Origin: Sneathiella chinensis
GTDB taxonomy: Bacteria; Pseudomonadota; Alphaproteobacteria; Sneathiellales; Sneathiellaceae
Assembly (NCBI RefSeq): GCF_012720115.1
Contig: NZ_VNWN01000002.1
Coordinates: forward strand, 186,001-250,000
Length of the DNA: 64,000 nucleotides
Reading direction: 5' to 3'
The position numbers and the translations under genes are program-made. The notes under the pieces were generated by a model. It saw only the letters and a list, made by a program, of their open reading frames with translations. It did not search any database and was not told the DNA's origin. Shown piece by piece: positions 35,188 through 43,856 of this stretch (its first letter is position 1; each line of letters opens with the position of its first letter).

Positions 35188-36741
35188 TCAGGATCTGATC
35201 AGTTGCTTCTTCTGCCTTCTGCGTTCCACAGAAGACGGTATCTTGAGCGCATCCCTGTATTTGGCGACAGTTCGCCGCGCGATATCAATCCCCTCATTCT
35301 TCATCAATTCGACGATCTTGTCATCAGAAAGGATAGCGTTCGGCTTTTCCCCGTCAACAAGCTGCTTCAGTTTGTGGCGGACCGCCTCGGCGGACAAGGC
35401 ATCGCCCCCGGCGGTTGAATTGATGGCGGATGTAAAGAAATATTTCAGTTCAAACAGTCCCCTGTCACAGGACAGGAACTTGTTGGCAGTCACCCGGCTG
35501 ACCGTGCTTTCATGCATTCCGATCGCATCGGCAATCGCCTTCAGGTTCAGCGGGCGCAGATACTGAACGCCATGCGTGAAAAAGGTTTCCTGTTGCCGAA
35601 CCAGTTCCGTTGTCACCTTCAAGATCGTATTAGCCCTTTGTTCCAGGGATTTGACCAGCCAGTTCGCCGTATTCAGGCAATCGGACAGGTACTCCTTTTC
35701 CCCTTTTTTCAGTGCCTTAGTATTTAGTTGGGCATGATAGCGGTTGTTTACAAGAACCTTGGGCAGGGTTTCGCTGTTCAGTTCAATATGCCAGGTCCCG
35801 TCCGGGTTTCGGGTAATGAATACATCCGGTATGACGGTGTCGGTGCGTTCGCTGCTGAATTTCAGGCCGGGCTTGGGGTCCAGTTCACGGATTTCCGCAA
35901 TCATGTCGGTCAGGTCTTCCTGATCCACACCGCACCGGGCTTGCAGGCCTTTCAAGTCCCCCTTGGCCAGAAGTGGCAGATTTTCCAGAAAAACCTGCAT
36001 GATCGGGTCCAACCGGTCCTTGTCTTTCAGTTGCAGGGCCAGACAATCAGCCAGATCGCGGGCAAAGACACCGGCAGGCTCGAAGCCGCGGAGAATGTCC
36101 AAAGCCTCGGTTACCTGCTGTTCGTCACAGTTCAGGGTTTGGGCAATATCAGTCGGGCTTTCCGTGAAATAGCCTGCCTCGGATACAAGGTCGATCAGAT
36201 AGACCGCGATGAATTTGATGGGGGCCGAGAGCCGCACCAGATTGAGCTGCGCGGTCAGGTGGTCCTGAAGGGTCAGGTCCTCGCTGAGGGTGTTTTCAAG
36301 GCTGTAATCGTTGCCGCTGTAACTGCCGGAGCCAGCGGCGGCGAGATAGCCGGTGTCGGTCCCATCGGCCAGCGAGGCCGGCGCGGCACCATCGGCGCTG
36401 CTGTCATTGTTGTAAAGGTTGTCGTAATCCGTATCCAGCGGGCTGTCTGCGGTTTCGGGCAGGGCCGTCGCCTCGCCAAGGGACAGGTCGTCAAGGGCAC
36501 CGGCATCATTCTGCCAGTCATCCTCGAACCCGGTATCCTTGTCGCTGACTACATCAAGGGGGGTATCGGGGCTGCTGTCGCCTTCGTTCCGGTCCAGCAG
36601 GGGGTTCTTTTCCAGTTCCTGCTCGACAAAGGCGGACAAATCCAGATTGGACAGTTGCAACAGTTTGATTGCCTGCTGCAATTGGGGAGTCATGACAAGT
36701 TGCTGACTCTGTTTTATTTCCAGTCTGGGGGCTAAAGCCAT
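35188..36741 (-). CDS. rpoN: RNA polymerase sigma-54 factor
   Basis: A 517-residue alternative sigma factor that recognises -24/-12 promoters and needs enhancer-binding ATPases. Region I is Gln/Leu-rich (IKQSQQLVMTPQLQQAIKLL at the start), region II is a long acidic stretch (about residues 60-130), and the core-binding region follows. The C-terminal HTH and the RpoN box (ARRTVAKYRDALKI) are intact near the end. It follows lptB by 37 bp. A sigma-54-like site lies before glnK in this same window. Confidence 0.96.
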   Translation of the reverse strand: MALAPRLEIKQSQQLVMTPQLQQAIKLLQLSNLDLSAFVEQELEKNPLLDRNEGDSSPDTPLDVVSDKDTGFEDDWQNDAGALDDLSLGEATALPETADSPLDTDYDNLYNNDSSADGAAPASLADGTDTGYLAAAGSGSYSGNDYSLENTLSEDLTLQDHLTAQLNLVRLSAPIKFIAVYLIDLVSEAGYFTESPTDIAQTLNCDEQQVTEALDILRGFEPAGVFARDLADCLALQLKDKDRLDPIMQVFLENLPLLAKGDLKGLQARCGVDQEDLTDMIAEIRELDPKPGLKFSSERTDTVIPDVFITRNPDGTWHIELNSETLPKVLVNNRYHAQLNTKALKKGEKEYLSDCLNTANWLVKSLEQRANTILKVTTELVRQQETFFTHGVQYLRPLNLKAIADAIGMHESTVSRVTANKFLSCDRGLFELKYFFTSAINSTAGGDALSAEAVRHKLKQLVDGEKPNAILSDDKIVELMKNEGIDIARRTVAKYRDALKIPSSVERRRQKKQLIRS

Positions 36742-36778
36742 CTCAACTCCCGCTCAACTTTGATACCCGTAACCCGGC

Positions 36779-37552
36779 TCAAAGATTGAAGCGGTCTCCC
36801 AGATAGACGCGTCTAACGCCTTCGTCGGCGACAATCTCTGACGGGGTGCCTTCCTTTATGACATGCCCTTCGTTAAGAATGTATGCCCGATCGATAATTT
36901 CCAGGGTCTCCCGGACATTATGTTCGGTGATCAGCACGCCGATGCCGCGATCTTTCAGATGGGCGATCAAGTCCCGGATGTCGCCAACGGCAATGGGGTC
37001 GATCCCGGCAAAGGGCTCATCCAGCATAATATAACTGGGTTTGCTGGCAAGGGCGCGGGCAATTTCAACACGCCGCCGCTCGCCGCCGGACAGGGCCACC
37101 GCCGGGGTGCGCCGCAGATGGGTGATGGAAAACTCGGCCAGAAGCTCTTCCAGCATGTTTTCCCGCTTCACCTGTACCGGTTCGATCAGTTCCAGAACAG
37201 AGCGGATATTCTGCTCCACATTCATGCCCCGGAAGATGGAGGCTTCCTGCGGCAGATACCCGATGCCAAGACGGGCCCGCCGGTACATGGGCAGGCGGGT
37301 CACCTCAACCCCGTCGAGGGTGATGGTGCCGTAATCGGGCCTGAGAAGGCCGGACATGATGTAGAAACTGGTTGTCTTGCCGGCCCCGTTAGGACCCAGC
37401 AGGCCGACCGCCTCGCCCCGGTGGACGGCAATGTCCACACCGCGCAGGACAGGACGCTTCTTGAAGCTCTTGCCGATATTCTCGGCAATCAGGCCGGAAT
37501 TGTTTGTGACCAGCCGGGGGCCGTTCTCGGTCCCGTGATTTTCCTGATCCAT
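36779..37552 (-). CDS. lptB: LPS export ABC transporter ATP-binding protein LptB
   Basis: A 257-residue ATPase that powers LPS extraction from the inner membrane with LptFG. The ATG at 37552 follows a GGGGG ribosome-binding site; the open frame extends further into lptA but that part is a shadow. Walker A is [15 protein letters not shown], the ABC signature [15 protein letters not shown], and Walker [13 protein letters not shown]. The start of the fold ([16 protein letters not shown]) is the LptB pattern. LptC-LptA-LptB-RpoN is the standard order. Confidence 0.96.
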   Translation of the reverse strand: MDQENHGTENGPRLVTNNSGLIAENIGKSFKKRPVLRGVDIAVHRGEAVGLLGPNGAGKTTSFYIMSGLLRPDYGTITLDGVEVTRLPMYRRARLGIGYLPQEASIFRGMNVEQNIRSVLELIEPVQVKRENMLEELLAEFSITHLRRTPAVALSGGERRRVEIARALASKPSYIMLDEPFAGIDPIAVGDIRDLIAHLKDRGIGVLITEHNVRETLEIIDRAYILNEGHVIKEGTPSEIVADEGVRRVYLGDRFNL

Positions 37553-37565
37553 ACTACCCCCCACG

Positions 37566-38144
37566 CTACTCGGCTTTGTTGCCGGGGACGAAAATGCCGC
37601 GAACCCGGCCGCTGCTATTACCGGTTCCTGTGCCCTCGATGCGGCTTTTGCCGGAGACCAGATCAAGGCTGACCTTCTGTCCCTTGAGAACGTTCTGCCC
37701 CTGCGTCAGAACCACATTGCCCAGCAGATCGATACGTTTGTTGATCACGTCGTAAATGCCGCGCTCGCCTTCGGCGGTTTCGCGGGGGCTGGACATGAAG
37801 ACGTTCCCCTCTGCCTCGATGGAGCGAATATTGGCCGGTCCGTCATTGCCCGCCGCCTGTTTGCTGTCCGACTTGTTCATGTAGAAAACCGTCAACCGAT
37901 CGGCTTTCAGGCGAATGTCGCCCTGCAGGACCTGAACGTTGCCGGCGAAGGTGGCGCTTTGATCCGTTTGCTGGACTTCCAGCACATCGGCCAGAATTTC
38001 AATGGGTTGATCCGTGTCAAATGCACCGGTCAGCGCCGATTGTGCCGTCGCTGGTAAAGGCATGCCCAGAAAAGCCAGTACAAGGCCCGTTGCAAGAAGG
38101 CCAAGACAATAGGAATAAAAACGCGTCATAGTCATCCAGTTCAC
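37566..38144 (-). CDS. lptA: LPS transport periplasmic protein LptA
   Basis: A 192-residue OstA-like protein that forms the periplasmic bridge for LPS between LptC and LptD. An N-terminal hydrophobic signal (about residues 10-35) precedes the beta-jellyroll, whose repeats show in [37 protein letters not shown], and the [16 protein letters not shown] strand. The [14 protein letters not shown]-like end (here [14 protein letters not shown]) is low-complexity. It is 2 bp downstream of lptC and 13 bp before lptB. Confidence 0.92.
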   Translation of the reverse strand: MNWMTMTRFYSYCLGLLATGLVLAFLGMPLPATAQSALTGAFDTDQPIEILADVLEVQQTDQSATFAGNVQVLQGDIRLKADRLTVFYMNKSDSKQAAGNDGPANIRSIEAEGNVFMSSPRETAEGERGIYDVINKRIDLLGNVVLTQGQNVLKGQKVSLDLVSGKSRIEGTGTGNSSGRVRGIFVPGNKAE

Positions 38145-38146
38145 GC

Positions 38147-38830
38147 TTAAGGATAGAGGGTCATTTTGACATGCCCCTCAAACCGTATGTTACCATTTAA
38201 TTGATTTGCCACAAGACTATCCGCTTCGATTTTCCCCATCGGCCCATGCCCTTGCAGGCCATCCGGGCTCTTGATAATCCGGTCTTTCATCAGGACGCGG
38301 GCAGTTTGGGCATAAATCTGGTTACCGGTATCCGAGAAAATCTCGATCCCCCCGGCCAGATCAAGGATGCCGGTTTCCGTATCCAGCGTGCCGTTTGGCG
38401 CCGACAGGGACAGCCAGTCGCCATTGGCCAGAAAGATATCGGCCTGAATGTTCACAAGGCCGATTTCACGGGCATTGGTGTCCATCTGGGTCGCGCTGTC
38501 GGCGGTGACCACATATTGCTGGGCACCGGAATCGCTGGAGATGAAGCGGGGGTTGTTCATGGTCAGCTTGTCGTCGGTCCAGTCTGTATCGCTGTATTCC
38601 AGACTGATGGGGTTTCCTTCTTCTTCCAGCGAGGGGATCAGGAAGGCAAGACCGACAAGGATCAGGGCCAGAACCGGCAACAGGAATTTCATGATGGCAA
38701 CAAACCGGGTGTGCTGCCCCGCCCGCCGGGCGTGGTTGCTCAGGTCTGTTCGGGTTCCGGCTCCCAGGAAACTCCGTTTCCCGCCGGGCGTTCCGGAATG
38801 CTTGTCGGCGGGTGTGCTGTCGCGGTTCAT
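38147..38830 (-). CDS. lptC: LPS export protein LptC
   Basis: A 227-residue bitopic protein that takes LPS from LptBFG and passes it to LptA. The ATG at 38830, five bases after the kdsD stop, gives a basic N-terminus, a single transmembrane helix (about residues 46-65, FLLPVLALILVGLAFLI), and a periplasmic OstA-like domain (ISLEYSDTDWTDDKLTMNNP, then VLMKDRIIKSPDGLQG). The cytoplasmic N-terminal part is longer than in E. coli LptC, as is common in alphaproteobacteria. Position next to lptA supports the call. Confidence 0.88.
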   Translation of the reverse strand: MNRDSTPADKHSGTPGGKRSFLGAGTRTDLSNHARRAGQHTRFVAIMKFLLPVLALILVGLAFLIPSLEEEGNPISLEYSDTDWTDDKLTMNNPRFISSDSGAQQYVVTADSATQMDTNAREIGLVNIQADIFLANGDWLSLSAPNGTLDTETGILDLAGGIEIFSDTGNQIYAQTARVLMKDRIIKSPDGLQGHGPMGKIEADSLVANQLNGNIRFEGHVKMTLYP

Positions 38831-38834
38831 CAGG

Positions 38835-39836
38835 TTACATGACGCCGCTGCGCAGGCAATCATGGACGCTGATAATGCCTACGGGTCGGGTGTCTTCGGC
38901 CACGAACAGGCAGGTAATCCCGCCAAAGCCCTTGGAATTCATCTGGTTCAGCGCCTCGGCAGCCAGCGCCCGCGGGGCAATGGTCTGGGGCGACCGGGTC
39001 ATGACCTCCCGCGCCGGTTTGCCCAGCAGGTCGTTGCCCATATGGCGGCGCAGGTCCCCATCCGTGATGATGCCGATCAGCAAGCCGTCCGCATCCGTAA
39101 TTCCGACGCAGCCGAAACTTTTGGCGGTCATTTCAATCAGCACAGATGTCATGGGGGTTTCTTCATCGACCAGTGGCATGGCGTCGCCATCATGCATCAG
39201 GTCGCTGACCCGCAGCAGGGAGCCGCCCAGCTTGCCGCCCGGATGAAAGACATGGAACTGATCTGCGGAAAAGCCGCGCCGCTCCAGCAGGGCAATGGCA
39301 AGGGCATCGCCCATGGCCAGGGTCAATGTGGTTGAGGTGGTCGGGGCCAGTCCGATGGAGCAGGCCTCGGGCGCGTCGGGCAGGATCAGGGCCACGTCGC
39401 TTTGCCGGGCCAGTGTGCTGTCCGCCTTGCCGACAATGGCCAGCAGCGGAATATTGAACCGCCGGGTATAGGCAATGATATCGGCCAGTTCCAGCGTGCC
39501 GCCGGAATTGGACAGGCAAAGCACCACATCATCCTGTGTAATCATGCCAAGGTCGCCGTGACTGGCCTCGCCGGGATGAACAAACTGGGCCGGGGTGCCG
39601 GTGGAGGCCATGGTGGCGGTAATTTTCTTGCCGATATGGCCGCTTTTGCCCATGCCGCTGACAATGACGCGGCCCTTGGCGTTAAAAATCAGGTCAATGG
39701 CCTTGACGAATTCGCCGTTCAGTTCCTGCTCCATTTTCAGGAGGGCCTCGGCCTCGATTTTCAGGACACGCCGGGCCGATGCCAGATCGTCATGGGCGGA
39801 ATTCTTGGTGAAGGCGGCATCCCTGGAAATTGTCAT
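38835..39836 (-). CDS. kdsD: Arabinose-5-phosphate isomerase (KpsF/GutQ family)
   Basis: A 333-residue enzyme that converts ribulose 5-phosphate to arabinose 5-phosphate, the first step of Kdo synthesis for LPS. The ATG at 39836 gives the usual length; a longer open frame to 39938 lacks family similarity. The SIS domain (about residues 45-180) holds VIVSGMGKSGHIGKK, the STGTPAQFVHPGEASHGD loop and SNSGGTLELADII. Two CBS domains follow (about residues 205-333). It is immediately upstream of lptC, which links Kdo precursor supply with LPS export. Confidence 0.94.
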   Translation of the reverse strand: MTISRDAAFTKNSAHDDLASARRVLKIEAEALLKMEQELNGEFVKAIDLIFNAKGRVIVSGMGKSGHIGKKITATMASTGTPAQFVHPGEASHGDLGMITQDDVVLCLSNSGGTLELADIIAYTRRFNIPLLAIVGKADSTLARQSDVALILPDAPEACSIGLAPTTSTTLTLAMGDALAIALLERRGFSADQFHVFHPGGKLGGSLLRVSDLMHDGDAMPLVDEETPMTSVLIEMTAKSFGCVGITDADGLLIGIITDGDLRRHMGNDLLGKPAREVMTRSPQTIAPRALAAEALNQMNSKGFGGITCLFVAEDTRPVGIISVHDCLRSGVM

Positions 39837-40072
39837 ACTGGCTTTCTGTCTAAAAACTGTCTTGCAGGTCACCATCGGCAACGGGTGGATGACGGCGGTG
39901 TGCTTGCCGGAAATATAAGCAAAACCCCCTTCATTCACAAGGATTTCATCTTTCCTGTTCCTGTCCGTCGGGGCAGGGGATGGGAAGGGGGGACGGGTGC
40001 ATTTCAGGGTTGAAATGCGGGTATTCCTGTTCTGTCGCGCAGGGCCCCCTCAAGGGGCCGTCCTGTCAGGGG

Positions 40073-40699
40073 TCAGGAATGGGCGAAAATATCCGTTTCA
40101 TCCCAGCCAACAAGGTCCAGACGGGCGCGGGTCGGCAGGAAGCGGAAGCATTGTGCGGCCAGATCCGTCCGGCCTTCCCGTTCCAGCATCACATTCAGCG
40201 CGTCCCGCAGCTGATGCAGGTAAAGAACATCAGAGGCGGCATATTCCTGCTGGGCAACGGTCAGTTCCGGTGCCCCCCAGTCAGAGCTTTGCTGTTGTTT
40301 GGAGATGTCGACGCCCAGCAGTTCCTGACACAGATTCTTGAGGCCGTGACGATCCGTATAGGTGCGGATAAGGCGCGAGGCGATTTTCGTGCAGTAAACG
40401 GGATCGCAGGTCACGCCGAGATACTTTTCCAGCACGGCAATATCGAAACGGCCAAAATGGAACAGCTTGAGGCGTTCGGGGTCGGCCAGTTGGCGGACCA
40501 GATTGGGGGCATCGTAGGATGTGCCATCGAACTTCACTAGATGGGCATCCCCATCCCCGGCAGAAAGCTGCACAAGGCAAAGCCGGTCCCGATGGGGCAA
40601 CAGACCCATGGTCTCGGTATCCACGGCAATTTCACGACCAAGGTCGATCGTGTCGGGAAGATCGTTGTGGTGAAGAAAAATTGCCACTCGTGCCTCCAT
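40073..40699 (-). CDS. Ribonuclease D-like 3'-5' exonuclease
   Basis: A 208-residue DEDDy exonuclease, short because it lacks the HRDC domains of E. coli RNase D. The acidic motifs are visible: IAVDTETMGL (motif I), FHFGRFDIAVLEKY (motif II), and a YAASDVLYLHQL motif III with Tyr. Such single-domain forms process tRNA 3' ends. It lies just downstream of tRNA-Leu(CAG) on the same strand. It ends before kdsD with a 134-bp gap upstream of the latter. Confidence 0.92.
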   Translation of the reverse strand: MEARVAIFLHHNDLPDTIDLGREIAVDTETMGLLPHRDRLCLVQLSAGDGDAHLVKFDGTSYDAPNLVRQLADPERLKLFHFGRFDIAVLEKYLGVTCDPVYCTKIASRLIRTYTDRHGLKNLCQELLGVDISKQQQSSDWGAPELTVAQQEYAASDVLYLHQLRDALNVMLEREGRTDLAAQCFRFLPTRARLDLVGWDETDIFAHS

Positions 40700-40757
40700 T
40701 ACGGCCCGCTTGCCGAATAGAGGGGTGGCGCAACCGTCAAATTATTTATCTTGCGGT

Positions 40758-40844
40758 TGGTGCCCAGGAGAAGACTCGAACTTCCACTTCCATACGGAAA
40801 CTAGCACCTGAAGCTAGCGCGTCTACCAATTCCGCCACCTGGGC
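40758..40844 (-). tRNA. tRNA-Leu(CAG)
   Basis: An 87-nt class II tRNA on the minus strand: acceptor GCCCAGG/CCTGGGC, discriminator A, encoded CCA. The anticodon stem CTAGC/GCTAG with loop TTCAGGT gives anticodon CAG, which decodes CUG. The long variable arm (TTTCCGTATGGAAG) and T-arm (TTCGAGTC) are typical of tRNA-Leu. Confidence 0.96.
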
Positions 40845-40860
40845 AACTCAGTGAGGCCAT

Positions 40861-40889
40861 CTGATATAAATTGCTGGACCGGATGTCAA
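40861..40889 (-). promoter_or_regulatory. Promoter of tRNA-Leu
   Basis: On the minus strand TTGACA (40884-40889), a 17-bp spacer, and TATCAG (40861-40866). The -35 box matches consensus exactly. Its -10 element ends 16 bp before the tRNA 5' end, so it is well placed. Confidence 0.75.
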
Positions 40890-41029
40890 CAAACTTTCTT
40901 CAAAGAAGTGCATTTTTTATTCTTTTAACTTGGCCTTCCGGTCCGATGACGGTAGATAAATGCCCAGAAATGATGAGCAAAACTGGGGCAGCATGGGTGT
41001 TTGCCGCCCCTAACCAGAGGAATTCAAAA

Positions 41030-41980
41030 ATGTCTGCGGGTCTGATTACAATTATCGGCGGCTCCGGCTTTATTGGTCGCCATCTTGTCGGGCGATTGGC
41101 TTCCAGGGGATACCGGGTGCGGATTGCCGTCCGCGATACGGAAAAAGCAGCACAGCTTATGACACAGGGCAATGTGGGTCAGGTTGTCGGCATGCAAACC
41201 AATATCCGCAATCAGGCATCCGTTGAGCGGGCCGTTGCCGGTGCTGATATTGTTATCAACCTTGTGGGGCTTCTGTTCGAATCCGGATCGCAGAAATTTA
41301 ACGCCGTCCATGTAGAGGGCGCAAAGCGGGTTGCCGAGGCGGCAAAGGCGGCCGGTGCCCGTCAACTGATTCACATGTCCGCGCTTGGTGCGGATGAAAA
41401 AAGCGAATCAAACTATGCCCGGACAAAGGCCGAAGGCGAGAAAGCCGTGAGTGAGGCGTTTGAAGGCGCCACCATCCTGCGTCCGTCCGTGGTGTTCGGC
41501 GCCGGGGATGACTTCACCAACAAATTTGCACGGCTGACCGCCTGCCTGCCAGCCTTGCCGTTGGCAAATGGGGGCCGCGCCCTGATGCAGCCGGTCTGGA
41601 TCGAGGATCTGGCCGATGCCATCGTAAAAATCATCGAGACCCCGGAACAGCAGGGCAAGATTTTCGAATTTGGCGGACCGGAGCAGGTTTCCCTGCGCGC
41701 CATTATCGAATCTATCCTGACGGAAACCCGTCGGTGTTGTCCGATCCTGTCCGTTCCGGCAGGCCTGATGAAGGTGCAGGCGTTGTTCCTGTCCCTGTTG
41801 CCGGGCACACCCATGTTGACCATCGATCAAGTTCGCCTGCTGGAAGAGGATAACGTGATCAGCGGCACGGCTGCCGGTTTTGCCGATCTTGGGATTGCCC
41901 CAACGGCCATGGGCAGTGTTATTCCCTCTTATGTGCGGCGCTTTCGGCGCGGCGGCGGTTTGAAGGAATTGCACGGCTGA
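41030..41980 (+). CDS. Complex I NDUFA9-like NAD(P)-binding protein
   Basis: A 316-residue extended short-chain dehydrogenase/reductase of the NDUFA9/NAD-dependent epimerase-like type. The ATG at 41030 has CAGAGG upstream and starts MSAGLITIIGGSGFIGRHLVGR with the GxxGxxG nucleotide-binding loop; the open frame 53 codons upstream is not used. Motifs IVINLVGLLFESG, VEGAKRVAEAAKAAG and IHMSALGAD are typical of the family, whose mitochondrial relatives are complex I accessory subunits. In bacteria it is found alone and its role is unclear. It reads towards a strong terminator. Confidence 0.85.
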   Translation: MSAGLITIIGGSGFIGRHLVGRLASRGYRVRIAVRDTEKAAQLMTQGNVGQVVGMQTNIRNQASVERAVAGADIVINLVGLLFESGSQKFNAVHVEGAKRVAEAAKAAGARQLIHMSALGADEKSESNYARTKAEGEKAVSEAFEGATILRPSVVFGAGDDFTNKFARLTACLPALPLANGGRALMQPVWIEDLADAIVKIIETPEQQGKIFEFGGPEQVSLRAIIESILTETRRCCPILSVPAGLMKVQALFLSLLPGTPMLTIDQVRLLEEDNVISGTAAGFADLGIAPTAMGSVIPSYVRRFRRGGGLKELHG

Positions 41981-42010
41981 TCCTGCCTTAAACCGGATCT
42001 CTTTTATCGA

Positions 42011-42043
42011 AGCTGTCGGCAGTCTCTGCCGGCAGCTTTTTTT
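42011..42043 (+). terminator. Terminator of the NDUFA9-like gene
   Basis: AGCTGTCGGCAG (42011-42022), loop TCT, CTGCCGGCAGCT (42026-42037), with one G-T pair, followed by a run of T residues. Confidence 0.85.
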
Positions 42044-42160
42044 GTGCCCGCTGCCAGAATACCTATAAAACAATTGGGTCCGAATTGAGACTAATTAATT
42101 CAGGGTGAGTCATTCATCTTCTCGGAAAAAGCGTTTGTAGAATTTTGTTTCAAAAAATAG

Positions 42161-42175
42161 GACAGCACAGCTGTC
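42161..42175. promoter_or_regulatory. Dyad in the gltDB upstream region
   Basis: GACAGC-aca-GCTGTC is an exact 6-bp inverted repeat inside an AT-rich region about 225 bp upstream of gltD. It could be a regulator site; no cognate regulator is known to me. Confidence 0.3.
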
Positions 42176-42399
42176 TTAAATGTGTGTTTTTGCTTTTCAT
42201 AAGATTAGTTTTCGGTTAGAAAGACACTCCCGAGGGCGGAAAGCCTATAAAAACCGCCTGTGGCCAACGGTCTCTCACAACCGGGAAAGTCTCCTTTTCA
42301 GAAGGGGCAGGGCGACACGGGACTAGAAAACAAAGACGAGAATGAAACGAACTGCCTCGGAGCCCTTATTGGGGTCGGAGCTGAGCTGGGATCGCCTGT

Positions 42400-43836
42400 A
42401 TGTCTAAAAATATGCTGAAATTTGTCTCTCTGGAAAAACAGATGCCCGTAAAGCGGGGGGCGGAAGCGCGCCGGGAAGACTTCAACGAGATTTATGACGA
42501 ATTTACGCCGAAAAAGGCAAAAGAGCAGGCGTCTCGCTGCTCCCAGTGCGGCATTCCCTATTGCCAGGTTCATTGTCCGGTTCAGAACAATATTCCCGAC
42601 TGGTTGAACCTGACGGCCAATGGCCGGTTGGAAGAGGCATATGAGCTGAGCCAGTCCACCAACAGCCTGCCGGAAATCTGTGGTCGCATCTGTCCGCAGG
42701 ATCGCCTGTGCGAAGGGTCCTGCGTGATCGAGAAGGGATTCGAATCCGTTACCATCGGCGCGGTTGAGAAATATATTACCGATACGGCGTGGGAAAATGG
42801 CTGGGTAAAGCCGGTAACCCCGGTTCGCGAACTGGAACAGAGCGTGGCCATCATCGGCGCCGGTCCGGGCGGTATGGCCGCAGCCGACCAGCTCCGCCGC
42901 AAGGGTTATCAGGTTCATATGTATGACCGTTATGACCGGGTGGGCGGCTTGCTGGTATACGGCATTCCGGGCTTCAAGCTGGAAAAACATGTGGTCGAGC
43001 GGCGCGCCCGCCTGCTGGAGGATAGCGGCGTGACCTTCCACCTGAATTTTGAGGTCGGCCGGGACGCCACCCTGTCGGAACTGCGCGAAAAGCATGATGC
43101 GGTGGTGATTGCCACGGGCGTCTACAAGGCCCGCGATATTGCCCTGCCGGGCAGTGGCCTTGCCGGGATCGTTCCGGCGCTGGATTACCTGACCGCGTCA
43201 AACCGCAAGGGACTTGGCGATGCCGTTCCCGCCTTTGAAAGCGGGGAATTGAACGCCGAAGGTAAGAATGTGGTGGTGATTGGCGGCGGCGATACGGCCA
43301 TGGACTGTGTCCGGACGGCGGTTCGTCAGGGGGCTAAATCCGTGAAATGCCTGTATCGGCGCGACCGCAAGAACATGCCGGGCTCGCTTCGGGAAACCCG
43401 CAACGCCGAGGAAGAGGGCGTCGAGTTTGTCTGGCTGTCCGCCCCGAAGGCGTTTCTTGGCGATGACAAGGTAACCGGGGTCAAGGCCATCAAGATGCAT
43501 TTGGGCATTGCCGATTCCACGGGCCGTCAGGTGCCGGTGGAAATCGAGGGGTCGGAACATGATCTGGATTGTGACCTCGCCATCAAGGCGCTGGGCTTTG
43601 ATCCCGAGGAACTGCCGACCCTGTTTGACGAGCCGGAACTGAAGGTCTCCCGCTGGGGAACTGTTGCGGCGGACCCGCTGACCCAGATGACCAATCTGGA
43701 TGGGGTGTTCGCCATTGGCGATATCGTGCGCGGGGCGTCGCTGGTGGTCTGGGCCATCCGGGATGGCCGGGAAGCGGCGATCTCCATCGATAAATATCTG
43801 AAAAATGCAGCGGCTCCCAAGTCGCTGGCGTCCTGA
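42400..43836 (+). CDS. gltD: Glutamate synthase small (beta) subunit
   Basis: A 478-residue NADPH-binding subunit that supplies electrons to the GltB large subunit for conversion of glutamine and 2-oxoglutarate to two glutamates. The N-terminal Cys-rich region (RCSQCGIPYCQVHCP, then CGRICPQDRLCEGSC) binds [4Fe-4S] clusters. The FAD motif VAIIGAGPGGMAAADQL and the second nucleotide motif VVVIGGGDTAMDC are intact. TGGGA eight bases upstream supports the ATG at 42400. It is followed by gltB after 20 bp; this small-large order is seen in some alphaproteobacteria. Confidence 0.95.
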   Translation: MSKNMLKFVSLEKQMPVKRGAEARREDFNEIYDEFTPKKAKEQASRCSQCGIPYCQVHCPVQNNIPDWLNLTANGRLEEAYELSQSTNSLPEICGRICPQDRLCEGSCVIEKGFESVTIGAVEKYITDTAWENGWVKPVTPVRELEQSVAIIGAGPGGMAAADQLRRKGYQVHMYDRYDRVGGLLVYGIPGFKLEKHVVERRARLLEDSGVTFHLNFEVGRDATLSELREKHDAVVIATGVYKARDIALPGSGLAGIVPALDYLTASNRKGLGDAVPAFESGELNAEGKNVVVIGGGDTAMDCVRTAVRQGAKSVKCLYRRDRKNMPGSLRETRNAEEEGVEFVWLSAPKAFLGDDKVTGVKAIKMHLGIADSTGRQVPVEIEGSEHDLDCDLAIKALGFDPEELPTLFDEPELKVSRWGTVAADPLTQMTNLDGVFAIGDIVRGASLVVWAIRDGREAAISIDKYLKNAAAPKSLAS

Positions 43837-43856
43837 TCCAAGGGTTGAGGTGAAAC

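Larger units (their letters stand above)
41981..42399 (+). promoter_or_regulatory. 419-bp leader/regulatory region of gltDB
   Basis: This gap contains the terminator of the preceding gene (42011-42043), an AT-rich part (42060-42230), a 6-bp dyad GACAGC-aca-GCTGTC (42161-42175), and then a GC-richer section with GGCGG/CCGCC and other short pairings before the gltD start. No known riboswitch consensus (glutamine, glycine, TPP, SAM) is recognisable and no good sigma-54 or sigma-70 pair stands out. A long 5' UTR on gltD is possible. Confidence 0.4.

Noticed and set aside
40043-40059. Terminator after kdsD upstream region
   Set aside because: GGCCCC/GGGGCC forms a short stem but has no T-run on either strand, so no claim is made.
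41981-42399. Glutamine or glycine riboswitch before gltD
   Set aside because: The conserved core sequences of those classes were not recognisable; kept only as an unexplained leader.
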